Assembly: GCF_014649835.1 (NCBI RefSeq)
Contig: NZ_BMTU01000003.1
Span: forward strand, 434,001-498,000
Direction of reading: 5' to 3'
DNA length: 64,000 nt
Origin: Streptomyces pilosus
GTDB taxonomy: Bacteria; Actinomycetota; Actinomycetes; Streptomycetales; Streptomycetaceae
Made by a program: the position numbers and the translations under genes. This document shows, piece after piece, positions 1 to 7,990 of this stretch (position 1 is its first letter; the number at the start of each line of letters is the position of its first letter). Below the pieces are notes generated by a model. That model worked only from the letters and a program-made list of their open reading frames with translations, did no database searches and was not told the DNA's origin.

Positions 1-65
1 TTCGGCGGGACCGCCGAGGCGGGCGCGGTCCGCAGTTCCTCCGGGGGGCCGTCCGCGCCGATCAC
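1..65 (-). CDS. Start of an unidentified protein (truncated by window edge)
   Basis: A GTG at 65-63 overlaps the TGA stop of the polyprenyl synthase gene in the GTGA arrangement used repeatedly in this cluster, and the frame stays open to the window edge (about 21 residues, beginning VIGADGPPEEL). It would be the next gene of the minus-strand terpenoid unit. Too little is visible to name it; a terpene cyclase or another tailoring enzyme would fit the position, but that is a guess from context. Confidence 0.4.
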   Translation of the reverse strand, partial: MIGADGPPEELRTAPASAVPP

Positions 66-979
66 GCCGCCGCCCGGCCGCTGACCACGCCGGCGGCCCA
101 GCGGAGCATCGACGCGCGCTCACCGAACGCGTCGAGTTCCTCCACGGCCCGGGTGATCAGTGTGCGCACCCGCTCGCGTGCCTTCTCCACCCCGACCAGC
201 CGGGGGTAGGTCCACTTGCCCGCGGCCCGGTCCTGGCCGACCTCCTTGCCGACCTCCTGGAAGCTGGAGGTCTCGTCGAGGATGTCGTCGACGATCTGGT
301 AGGCGAGCCCCAGGTTCCGCGCGTACGTCGTGAGGCGGGCTATCTCGTCCTGCGACGCGCCCCCGAGGATGGCCCCGGTGACCACGGAGGCCTCGATGAG
401 CGCACCGGTCTTCTTGATGTGCATCTCCTCCACGGTCCACGGATCGACCTCGTCGCGTCCCTGGCAGTCGAGGTCGAGCGCCTGTCCGCCGGAGAGCCCG
501 GACGGGCCGACCACCTCGATCAGCTTGGCCATGACGCCCAGCTGTCTCTCCGGGTGCAGCGAACCGGAGTTGCGGAGGATGAATTCCAGCGCGTAGGCGA
601 GCAGCGCGTCCCCGGCGAGCAGCGCCATGCCCTCACCGAACACCCGGTGATTGGACGGGCTGCCGCGGCGGAAGTCGTCGTCGTCCATGGCCGGCAGGTC
701 GTCGTGGATGAGCGAGGCCGTGTGCAGCATTTCCAGGCCGCAGGCGGTGGGGAGCGCTATCGAGACATCGTGGCCGAACATCTCGTACGTCAACAGGCAG
801 AGAGTCGGCCGAATGCGTTTGCCGTCGGCCAGCAGGGAATAGGCCATGGCCTCGCGCAGCCGTGGTGGTTCCACCGCGTCGACCGAGGAGCGTAACTTCT
901 CGTTGACCTGGCGGCGGAAATCCTCCAGTGGAGCCGGAAAAGCTTCTTCCACTTGTGTGCTGTCCATCGCGAAGGACAC
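62..979 (-). CDS. Polyprenyl (FPP/GGPP-type) diphosphate synthase
   Basis: A 305-residue trans-isoprenyl diphosphate synthase that condenses IPP with allylic diphosphates in the cytosol. The first aspartate-rich motif is HDDLPAMDDD (D93, D94, D99) and the second is DDILDE (D231, D232, D235); GKRIRP near residues 53-58 is the conserved IPP-binding stretch. Length is normal for the family. The start is a GTG at 979 preceded by GGGGAG; an internal ATG at 967 is an alternative. Chain length (C15 or C20) cannot be read with certainty. Codon 29 is TTA, so translation probably depends on the bldA tRNA. It supplies the prenyl diphosphate for the adjacent terpenoid genes and is probably co-transcribed with the oxygenase upstream (208-bp gap). 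Confidence 0.93.
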   Translation of the reverse strand: MSFAMDSTQVEEAFPAPLEDFRRQVNEKLRSSVDAVEPPRLREAMAYSLLADGKRIRPTLCLLTYEMFGHDVSIALPTACGLEMLHTASLIHDDLPAMDDDDFRRGSPSNHRVFGEGMALLAGDALLAYALEFILRNSGSLHPERQLGVMAKLIEVVGPSGLSGGQALDLDCQGRDEVDPWTVEEMHIKKTGALIEASVVTGAILGGASQDEIARLTTYARNLGLAYQIVDDILDETSSFQEVGKEVGQDRAAGKWTYPRLVGVEKARERVRTLITRAVEELDAFGERASMLRWAAGVVSGRAAA

Positions 980-1187
980 GAAGCATCACTCTCCCCGAGA
1001 AAGCCTGGAACGTGCCTCGGACACAGGGGTGTGCCGACGGGGCCGATTCATGGCGTAAGGAATATGGGATGGCGCTGGATTCCGGCCACCGAATGCACCG
1101 ATACGGCGTGCTGGCGTGCTGGGCCCGGCCTTCCGGACCCTTTGTGCGGAGAATGCGGCGGAGGGGCCGGGGCGGGAAGGCGAATGC

Positions 1188-2195
1188 TCAGAGCGCCTGT
1201 GACCGGGTACCCGCGCCCGCCATGGCCGGGGCCGGCGCACGGCCGGCCACGCTGATCCGTTTCAGCCAGCGGTCCGTACCGTCGAAGCGCGGCCGGAAGG
1301 CCCGGCGGCCGTGTACGGCGCGGTAGTTGTCCACGATCAGGACGTCGCCCTCGCCGACCACCACGTCGCGCTGGGCGCGGTCCAGCTCGCCGGTGATCGC
1401 GGCCAGCGCCTCGGCGGCCTCGTCGTCGCCGGGCAGCGCGGTGGTGTAGGGGGCGTCGATGCGCAGACAGGGGGCGTCCGGGTCGCCGAAGAGGAGGGCG
1501 ACCGGCTCGGGGTTCTCGTGCATCGCCCGCGCCTGCCGGAGCATGTCGCTGTCGGGGGCGTACGCGGCCAGTTGGCGCAGGTGCTCGAGGTCGGGCCGGA
1601 TCAGGAAGCGCCGTTCGCGCAGCACGGCCCGCAGGTCGTCGGCGAGCCCGAGGTCGTGCACGGTGCCCAGCGTGGTCGGCACCCGGTCGTGGTTCCTGAC
1701 GCCGAGGAGCGCCAGGTAGCGGCAGCGGTCCGGGTGGAAGCCGTCCTCGGTGTGCCATTCCAGGGCGACCGAGCCGTGGCCGCTCTGTTCCTCCCGGTCC
1801 TTCTCGACGGGGAGGAGGTTCTGCACCATCCGCCCCCGCTGGATGGTCGGCCAGGCGAAGACGCTGCCCAGGAACGAGGCCAGGAGCGCGAGTTGGGCCT
1901 CCTCCAGCGCCTGCCGGTCGTCGTCGAGGCCCGCCTGCCAGGACAGCGGTGTGGGCCCGCACCGCTCGGGGTCGACGCGTACCCCCGAGATGTGCAGCGC
2001 GCACAGGGTGGGGGATTCCCTCAGGTCACGGAGTGCGTGGCGAATTGACGCCGGTATTCGATGGAAATGATCTTCCAGGCCCTCATAGAAAGAGGGATGT
2101 GCCGGAGAGCCCTGGGCGGTGAGTGCGGACTGGGCTGCTGCGCATAAGCTGTCGGCCTCTTGGGCCGACAGTAAGCACCTCGAAACGACGTCCAT
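1188..2195 (-). CDS. Fe(II)/2-oxoglutarate-dependent oxygenase (clavaminate synthase/VioC-like)
   Basis: A 335-residue non-haem iron oxygenase that would hydroxylate or desaturate a substrate using 2-oxoglutarate and O2. The iron triad appears as H148 and E150 in WHTEDGFHP and H295 in YRAVHGRR; the 2-oxoglutarate-binding Arg lies in DRWLKR (309-313). The HxE version of the motif and the overall pattern are those of the amino-acid hydroxylases AsnO and VioC rather than typical terpene hydroxylases. Leucine codons 8 and 17 are TTA, so expression is probably bldA-dependent. It lies divergent from the membrane cyclase gene, across a 250-bp regulatory gap, and upstream of the polyprenyl synthase. 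The substrate, terpenoid or amino acid, is open. Confidence 0.85.
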   Translation of the reverse strand: MDVVSRCLLSAQEADSLCAAAQSALTAQGSPAHPSFYEGLEDHFHRIPASIRHALRDLRESPTLCALHISGVRVDPERCGPTPLSWQAGLDDDRQALEEAQLALLASFLGSVFAWPTIQRGRMVQNLLPVEKDREEQSGHGSVALEWHTEDGFHPDRCRYLALLGVRNHDRVPTTLGTVHDLGLADDLRAVLRERRFLIRPDLEHLRQLAAYAPDSDMLRQARAMHENPEPVALLFGDPDAPCLRIDAPYTTALPGDDEAAEALAAITGELDRAQRDVVVGEGDVLIVDNYRAVHGRRAFRPRFDGTDRWLKRISVAGRAPAPAMAGAGTRSQAL

Positions 2196-2445
2196 TGCGA
2201 ATCCCCCGTGGTTGGTCGGATGCGACTGGATCTGCGAAGAACGGCACGGGCGGCTTCAGCGGTGAAAGGGAGCCGATCCGGTGCGCTGGTCTTGCGGGTA
2301 AGTCTGGACGGTGCCGATCATGATGGTACACCATGTTCACCATTCGTTCAGGGAATGGCAACCCCTGAACTACCGGTTCCGTTGCGCCGGTTGTTCGCCC
2401 ACGGATCGGAACAAGCCACGCGGCATTCGGCTCCAGGAGGCTGTA
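2196..2445. promoter_or_regulatory. Divergent promoter region of the terpenoid cluster
   Basis: A 250-bp gap between the oxygenase (minus) and the cyclase fusion (plus). It holds a repeat-rich stretch at about 2320-2350, with ATGGTACACCAT followed by TTCACCATT, so that CACCAT occurs twice 9 bp apart; this resembles an operator. An AGGAGG ribosome-binding site at 2435-2440 fixes the downstream start. No -10/-35 pair can be assigned with confidence. Confidence 0.45.
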
Positions 2446-3987
2446 TTGAACAGGACGGGAAACCTGAGACTGAGCGCGTCTCGTCGAGTCAAACGGTTAT
2501 TGACCTCGGTGGTCACTCAAGTCGCCCCGCCGATTCGGCGCGGCGTGGAAGCGGCCGTCGGCGAGGGCGTCCACGACCCCGTCCTCGGCTCTCCGGCGAG
2601 ACGGCACATTCGCGCCACACCGGTCCGGTTGACGGCGCGCTACCTCGCATTCGCGGTGAAACGCGCACGTCTTGCGGCACTCGCCCCGGAACCCCTCGGA
2701 GGGAACCTCTTCGGACACATGGCGGCGTTCCGGGACGCCTGCTTCGACCGGGCACTGGCCCGTCTCTGCGCCCACGTCCCCGACGGCGCGCGCGCCCACC
2801 GGGACGTCGTCGAACTCGCCGACGTGGAGTTCGCGGTCCGCCGGGGCGCGGCGACCCCCGAACAGCTGCGCCGCCTGGTGGAGTTGGCCCCCGCCGAACT
2901 GCGCGTGATCCGTGACCTCGGCCGGCTGCGGGGCCACGACGACGAGGAGGCGCTCCGGGAGACGTTGCGGACCGCCGAATCCCTGGCGTACATCGCGTGG
3001 GACCTGAAGCAGTACGCCCGCGACACCGGCACCATCGACCGCACCAACATCTACGCCGCCTTCGTCGATACCTACGGCGACACCGCGGCGAAGCACCTGC
3101 GGCAGGAAGTTGCCACCCTGGAAACGCGGTTGGAGGCCCGATTGCGGTCGGTGGGCCCCGAGCACCGCGAGCGGATCACCCACGCCCTCACCCTCCACTG
3201 CGCCCCGCTGCGGGACGACTTCCCCGAACCGGCGGCCGACCGGCACCAGGAGGAGAGCGCGGCCCAGGGGGTGTCGAGCGCCGTCGTCCTCTTCGGCATG
3301 CTGTGCGTGCTCGGCTGGCTGGTGGCCTACGCGGCGATCATCTACCGGGGCTTCGTCGACCAGACGTACGGGGTGCCACTCGCCGCCCTCTTCGCCAACC
3401 TCACCTGGGAGTTCGCCTACGGGTTCCTCCTCGACCCGCTCGGCGACTACTTCCACACGGCGAGCATCTTCGGTTTCCTGGTCGACGCGGTGATCGCCTG
3501 GCAGGTGTGGAAGTACGGCGCGGCCCAGTTCCCCGACAGCGCGCTCGGCCGCTACTTCCGCCCGTTCTTCGGGCTGTGCCTGGCCGTCGCCCTGTCGGTC
3601 AACTACCACGCGTTCATCGACCTGGCGGACCCCGACGGGGAGTACACCGGCTTCGGCATCAACCTCATGATGTCCATCCTGTACCTCAAGATGCTGGAGG
3701 ACCGCGGGTCCCCGGCGGGCCAGTCGATGTACATCGCCGTCGGCAAGTGGCTGGGCACGCTGTGCGCCTGGATCGCCACGGCCCTCACCGTCACCACCTC
3801 GCCGCAGCGGACGTGGCCGGCGAGCTGGTCCGAGTTCACCCGCAAGTCGCTGGGCAACCGCTCGTATCCGCTGACGCCGCTGATCAACGTGATGTACGGG
3901 TGGACGTTCCTGCTCGACGCCGCCTACTGCGTCCTGCTCCACCGCCGTATCAAGGCCGCCGGCATGTCGCCCTGGCGCCGGTTCTGA
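2446..3987 (+). CDS. Two-domain protein: unknown helical domain fused to Pyr4/DmtA1-like membrane terpene cyclase
   Basis: A 513-residue protein. Residues about 60-260 form a soluble alpha-helical region homologous to the protein at 5592-6524, sharing DLxxYxxD (186-193) followed by NIYAAFVDTYGD. Residues about 275-505 hold multiple membrane segments typical of the Pyr4/PaxB membrane terpene cyclases and the bacterial DmtA1 group. NLTWEFAY carries the expected catalytic Glu (E322), and LLDAAYCVLLHRR near the C-terminus carries the second acid (D491). The TTG start is chosen because AGGAGG lies 5 bp upstream; an upstream in-frame ATG at 2311 lacks such a site. Leucine codon 18 is TTA. The inferred role is cyclisation of a prenyl chain at the membrane. 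The helical domain could be a prenyl-handling or degenerate class I terpenoid synthase domain. Confidence 0.75.
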   Translation: MNRTGNLRLSASRRVKRLLTSVVTQVAPPIRRGVEAAVGEGVHDPVLGSPARRHIRATPVRLTARYLAFAVKRARLAALAPEPLGGNLFGHMAAFRDACFDRALARLCAHVPDGARAHRDVVELADVEFAVRRGAATPEQLRRLVELAPAELRVIRDLGRLRGHDDEEALRETLRTAESLAYIAWDLKQYARDTGTIDRTNIYAAFVDTYGDTAAKHLRQEVATLETRLEARLRSVGPEHRERITHALTLHCAPLRDDFPEPAADRHQEESAAQGVSSAVVLFGMLCVLGWLVAYAAIIYRGFVDQTYGVPLAALFANLTWEFAYGFLLDPLGDYFHTASIFGFLVDAVIAWQVWKYGAAQFPDSALGRYFRPFFGLCLAVALSVNYHAFIDLADPDGEYTGFGINLMMSILYLKMLEDRGSPAGQSMYIAVGKWLGTLCAWIATALTVTTSPQRTWPASWSEFTRKSLGNRSYPLTPLINVMYGWTFLLDAAYCVLLHRRIKAAGMSPWRRF

Positions 3988-4045
3988 CAATTCCCGCCCC
4001 GCCACCGGCCGCCGTGTGCGGGCGGACGACAGGAAGGTCCGCGTC

Positions 4046-4945
4046 ATGAGCACGAACCGCCAACAGGTCGTCGACTACTTCGAGGGAACACGCTGGGACT
4101 ACCGCCACCTGTGGCGCAGCGAGAGGGCCGGAGCCCTGCACTTCGGCTTCTACGACCAGGGCATCCGCGACCACGTGACGGCACTGCGCCGGATGACCGG
4201 CTACCTGGCGTCGGTCGCCCGGATCGGCCCCCAGGACCGGATCATGGACGCGGGCTGCGGGATCGGTGGCTGCGCCATCCGCATCGCCGAGCGGTTCGGC
4301 TGCCGCGCCACGGGCGTCAACATCACCCCGTTCCAGGTCACTCAGGCCCGGGAGGCCGCCCGCCGGGCGGGCGTCGACGACCTCGTGGAGTTCGTGGAGG
4401 CCGACTTCACCGACACCGGGCTCCCCGACGCGTCGCACACCGTCGTGTGGGCGCTGGAGAGCGTCGTGCACGTCGACGACAAGGAGGCATTCGTCCGCGA
4501 GGCCCACCGGGTGCTGGCGCCCGGCGGCCGGCTGATGATCGCCGAGTACCTGGTCCGCGAGGACCCGGCGCCGGCCCCGGCCGACGAGGAGGAGCTGCGG
4601 ACCTGGTGCGAGGGCTGGGCGATGCCCGGCCTGCTCACCGGCACCGAGTACGAGCGGCTGCTGCGCAAGCAGGGCTTCGAGGACGTACGGATCACGGACA
4701 TCTCCCACCACGTCGCCCCCTCCCTGAAGCGGCTGGGACGACTGGTGCGGCTGCTCGGCCCGACCGCGCCGGCCTTCCGCCGGCTGGGGGTGCTGGCCCC
4801 GGTGCCCGCCGGGAACCTGAGCGCGTCCGCCGCGCAGATCCGCATGTTCGACGCCGGGGTCTGGCGGTACAAGGTCGTCACGGCCAGGAAGCCCGGCGGC
4901 GACACCGACCCCACCGGACGCACCCCCGCCCCGTCCGCGTCGTGA
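4046..4945 (+). CDS. SAM-dependent methyltransferase (class I)
   Basis: A 299-residue cytosolic methyltransferase. Motif I is MDAGCGIGGCAI (residues 67-78), followed by an acidic post-I region and the late motif HRVLAPGGRLMIAEYL. The start MSTNRQQVVDYFEGTRWDYRHLW with LHFGFYD resembles the gamma-tocopherol and C-methyltransferase group that includes geranyl and farnesyl diphosphate C-methyltransferases. In this cluster methylation of a prenyl diphosphate or of the cyclised terpenoid is plausible; O-methylation of a hydroxyl is an alternative. The stop overlaps the phosphatase GTG start by 4 bp (GTGA), and the gap to the upstream cyclase gene is 58 bp with an AGGAAGG ribosome-binding site. Confidence 0.85.
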   Translation: MSTNRQQVVDYFEGTRWDYRHLWRSERAGALHFGFYDQGIRDHVTALRRMTGYLASVARIGPQDRIMDAGCGIGGCAIRIAERFGCRATGVNITPFQVTQAREAARRAGVDDLVEFVEADFTDTGLPDASHTVVWALESVVHVDDKEAFVREAHRVLAPGGRLMIAEYLVREDPAPAPADEEELRTWCEGWAMPGLLTGTEYERLLRKQGFEDVRITDISHHVAPSLKRLGRLVRLLGPTAPAFRRLGVLAPVPAGNLSASAAQIRMFDAGVWRYKVVTARKPGGDTDPTGRTPAPSAS

Positions 4946-5595
4946 CGGGCGCCGGAGCCGGTACCGCCTCCCGGCTCCTCCTCGGCTCGGCCGCCGCGGC
5001 GGTGGCGTTCACCGTCCTGACGGTGCTGGTGGCGTCCGGGAGCGACGCCGTCGGCGCGTTCGACGCCGACGCCCGGGCGCTGGCCGACCGTGTCCTCGGC
5101 TCCCCGCACGGCGGCGGCCGGACCGGGGCCGACACGTTCGGCTCGGTCCTGCTGGGCGCCGCCGTGCTGGCGGTGTTCGCCGTCCTGCTGCGCCGCCGCC
5201 GGTTCGGCGCCGCGCTGTGGGTGCTCGCCGGTCTGACCGTGCAGTTCGCGGTGGAGACGGCGCTCGGGCCGCTGACGGAGCGGCCGCTGCCGCTCCCGGA
5301 CGGCGGCGGGACGCCCGAGGACGGGTACGGCTTCCCGTCCGGGCACATGGCCTCGGCGACGCTCGCCGTCCTGGTGCTCCTGCTGGTGCCGCGCACACGG
5401 ACCGCCGCGTGGTGGACGGGCCTGGCGCTGGGGGCGCTCCTCGTCGCCGCCGTCGGTGTGTCCCGCCTGCTGGCGGACGCGCACCACGCCACCGACCTCG
5501 CCGGCGGCGTCCTGCTGGGACTCACGGTCGGCTGCGCCGTCGCCCGGCTCATGGAGCCCCGCCCCCCGGACGGCTCAGGAAAGGAAACGACATGA
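4942..5595 (+). CDS. PAP2-family membrane phosphatase
   Basis: A 217-residue integral membrane protein with about six hydrophobic segments and the phosphatidic acid phosphatase type 2 signature: PSGH (catalytic His) and SRLLADAHHATD (SRx5Hx3D). The first motif, normally Kx6RP, reads ALGPLTERP, so its lysine is an Ala. Family members hydrolyse lipid phosphates and prenyl diphosphates. Between a methyltransferase and a terpene-cyclase-related gene the likely role is removing the diphosphate from a prenyl intermediate. The GTG start and the stop both sit in 4-bp overlaps with the neighbours, so translation is coupled. Confidence 0.85.
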   Translation: MTGAGAGTASRLLLGSAAAAVAFTVLTVLVASGSDAVGAFDADARALADRVLGSPHGGGRTGADTFGSVLLGAAVLAVFAVLLRRRRFGAALWVLAGLTVQFAVETALGPLTERPLPLPDGGGTPEDGYGFPSGHMASATLAVLVLLLVPRTRTAAWWTGLALGALLVAAVGVSRLLADAHHATDLAGGVLLGLTVGCAVARLMEPRPPDGSGKETT

Positions 5596-6524
5596 ATAGC
5601 CCGGCCGGACTGACGTCCACCCCGCTGGCCAAGGCGGCGGGCATCGTACGGGACTACGTGGTGCGCACGTACTACGTGGTGGACGAGGTGCCCCGCGCGC
5701 AGCGCCTGCGCCTGACGCCCCTGCTGCTCGGCGTCGAGTACCTGGTCTACCGCGTCGACTCCCTGGCCGAACGCAACGCCGCGGTGGACCTCGACGCCGT
5801 GCGCAACAGCGACTACGACGCCTTCCACACCTACAAGCGGGCCTTCGAGAAGGTCCTGCGGGCGCTGGGCGCGTGGAGCGAGGACGTGGCCTTCCAGGTC
5901 GAGGAGGCGGAGCGGTTCGTCCGGCTGGAGAACGCCACGACGTCGCGGGGCACGGTCACCCGCGAGGACGCCCTCGCCCTGGCCGAACTGCGCCCCACCG
6001 ACGTCCGCCTGCTGCGGGCCATGACCTTCGCGCTGCGCGGGCGGCCGATGGATCCCGCGGCCCGGGACCTGCTCTGGCCGGTGGAGGTCCTCGCGGACAT
6101 CGCCAACGACCTCCGCCACTACGAGCAGGACGTCTCCTCGGGCACGCTGAACGTCTACGCCGTCTTCGTGGACCTCTTCGGCGACGCGGCCGCCGGGGAA
6201 CTGCGCCGCGAGGTCGACCGCTACGAGGCGATGTTCCACGAGCGGCTCCGCGCCCTGCCGCCCGGGCGGCGCGCACGGACGGCGGAGGTCTGCCGGCGCC
6301 GTTACGCGGCGGCCGTGCGGCCCTACCCGGCGGCCGTCACCCCGCCTCCGGTCCCCGCGCCCCCGCCCCCCGACCGGTCCGCCGGCGGGCGGCTGCGCAC
6401 GGGCGCCGCCGTCGGGGCGGCACTGGCACTCGGCGCCCTCGCCGCCCTGGCCCGCGGGCGGGCACGACGCCTGCCGCCCCGCATGTCCGCACCAGTCCAC
6501 CCCACGAGAGGACACACCGTATGA
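5592..6524 (+). CDS. Unknown helical protein, paralogue of the cyclase N-terminal domain
   Basis: A 310-residue protein that I do not recognise as a named family. Residues about 95-245 align with residues 105-260 of the cyclase fusion at 2446. Shared features are ELxPxxxRxxR, an AxxxNDLRHYEQD segment, NVYAVFVDLFGD, and a following EVxxxExxxxxRL helix. Here N172, H176 and D180 have the spacing of the NSE triad (Nxxx(S/T)xxxE) of class I terpene synthases; in the fused copy the first position is Trp. Residues 250-262 are proline-rich, and 270-288 form one hydrophobic segment with a basic tail, suggesting a C-terminal membrane anchor. ATGA overlaps on both sides tie it to the phosphatase and P450. 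The function may be a divergent prenyl synthase/cyclase or a partner of the membrane cyclase; this is inferred. Confidence 0.7.
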   Translation: MNSPAGLTSTPLAKAAGIVRDYVVRTYYVVDEVPRAQRLRLTPLLLGVEYLVYRVDSLAERNAAVDLDAVRNSDYDAFHTYKRAFEKVLRALGAWSEDVAFQVEEAERFVRLENATTSRGTVTREDALALAELRPTDVRLLRAMTFALRGRPMDPAARDLLWPVEVLADIANDLRHYEQDVSSGTLNVYAVFVDLFGDAAAGELRREVDRYEAMFHERLRALPPGRRARTAEVCRRRYAAAVRPYPAAVTPPPVPAPPPPDRSAGGRLRTGAAVGAALALGALAALARGRARRLPPRMSAPVHPTRGHTV

Positions 6525-7714
6525 GCGGCGCGACGCGCCAGAGCCCGGTCATGTTCAACCCGCTCTCCGAGGGCTTCATGGAGGACCCCCACCCGCACTA
6601 CGCCGAGGTGCGCCGGCACGCCCCGGTGCACGAGCACCCCGGTGGCTTCTGGATGCTCTCCCGGTACGAGGACGTGGACGCGCTGCTGCGCGCGGACCAC
6701 TCCGTGGACAAGCGCCGGGCGCGGGGCGCCGGCGGATCCGGCCGTCCCCCGCGTCTGAAGGGCCTGGCACTGATCGACCAGGACCCGCCGGACCACACCA
6801 GGCTGCGCAAGCTCGTCTCCCAGGCGTTCACGCCACGGGCGATGAGCGGCATCGAGCCGGTCGTGCACGACCTGGTCGGCGCCGCGCTGGACGACCTGGG
6901 CCGCGCGGGGGGCGGGGACCTGGTGGAAACCCTCGCCTTCCCGCTGCCGTTCACCGTGATCACCCGGCTGCTCGGGATGCCCGCGATCGACACGGAGCGC
7001 CTGCGCGAGCTGACCGGCCTGCTGGTCCGGCTGGGGGAGCCGGGCGCCGGCTCCGACGCGGACGTGGAGGCCGCCGACGCCGAGATGGTGGACCTCGTCT
7101 CCGACGCGATCTCCCGCAAGCGCCGGGAACGCGGCGACGACCTGCTCACCGCCCTCCTCGACGCCGAGGAGGACGGCGACCGGCTGAGCCACGACGAACT
7201 GGTCGCCCAGGTCGCCATGATCTACGTGGCCGGCTACGAGACGACCGTCAACCTGATCTCGGGCGGCGTCCTCGCGCTGCTGCGCCATCCCGACCAGCTC
7301 CGTCTGCTGCGCGAGACACCCGGCCTCGACCGGAACGCGACCGAGGAACTGCTGCGCTACGAACCGCCGGTGCACCTCGCCCGGCGCATCACCGTGGCTC
7401 CCCACCGGGTGGGGGAGCACGAGATACCGGCCGGTTCGGTCGTCCTGGCGAGCCTGGCCGGGGCCAACCGCGACGAGGAGTTCTGGGGCCCGGACGCCGG
7501 CCGGCTGCGGCTGGACCGCGAGAACGCGCGCCGCCACGTCTCCTTCGGCGGCGGCGCCCACTACTGCGTCGGCGCGATGCTCGCCCGCGTCCAGGGCAGG
7601 ATCGCCTTCGGCACCCTGGTCCGCCGCTTCCCCGCCCTGCGCCAGGCAGGCGACGTCCAGTGGAACGGCCTCCTCAGCCTCCGCGGCCCCGCCACCCTCC
7701 CCCTCACCCTCTGA
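6521..7714 (+). CDS. Cytochrome P450
   Basis: A 397-residue bacterial soluble P450. The I-helix oxygen-activation motif is AGYETT, the K-helix ExxR is EELLR, and the haem loop is FGGGAHYCVGAMLAR with the Cys thiolate. Length and motifs are those of actinobacterial CYP families. The start overlaps the preceding stop (ATGA). As last gene of the plus-strand terpenoid unit it most likely oxidises the cyclised product; no ferredoxin gene is adjacent, so electron transfer must come from elsewhere. Confidence 0.93.
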   Translation: MSGATRQSPVMFNPLSEGFMEDPHPHYAEVRRHAPVHEHPGGFWMLSRYEDVDALLRADHSVDKRRARGAGGSGRPPRLKGLALIDQDPPDHTRLRKLVSQAFTPRAMSGIEPVVHDLVGAALDDLGRAGGGDLVETLAFPLPFTVITRLLGMPAIDTERLRELTGLLVRLGEPGAGSDADVEAADAEMVDLVSDAISRKRRERGDDLLTALLDAEEDGDRLSHDELVAQVAMIYVAGYETTVNLISGGVLALLRHPDQLRLLRETPGLDRNATEELLRYEPPVHLARRITVAPHRVGEHEIPAGSVVLASLAGANRDEEFWGPDAGRLRLDRENARRHVSFGGGAHYCVGAMLARVQGRIAFGTLVRRFPALRQAGDVQWNGLLSLRGPATLPLTL

Positions 7715-7747
7715 CCATCACACCCGCGCCCCCGGGGGCCCTCCCCC

Positions 7748-7985
7748 AGGGGCGCGGGGAACCGCGCCCCAAACCCCCACCCACCCGCACCCACCGACGA
7801 CGCTGCCCCCTGCCCCCCCAGGGGCGCGGGGAACTGCGCGCCAAGCCCCCACCCACCCGCACCCACCGACGACGCTGCCCCCTGCCCCCCCAGGGGCGCG
7901 GGGAACTGCGCGCCAAGCCCCCACCCACCCGCACCCGCCCAAGGCCCCGCCGCACCACGGCACTCAGGGGCGCGGGGAACTGCGC
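7748..7985. repeat. 72-bp tandem repeat with GGGGCGCGGGGAACYGCGC core
   Basis: Four copies of AGGGGCGCGGGGAACYGCG lie at 7748, 7820, 7892 and 7966. The first three are spaced exactly 72 bp apart with nearly identical filler (CCCCCACCCACCCGCACC...); the last spacing is 74 bp. The array fills the 276-bp gap between the convergent P450 and response regulator genes. It opens reading frames on both strands, but these only translate the repeat. Similar GGGGCGCGGGGAAC elements are common between Streptomyces genes. Confidence 0.9.
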
Positions 7986-7990
7986 ACACC

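Noticed and set aside
2311..2445. Start of the cyclase fusion at ATG 2311
   Set aside because: The segment is Cys/His/Arg-rich and unlike coding sequence, lies in the divergent promoter, and a perfect AGGAGG precedes TTG 2446.
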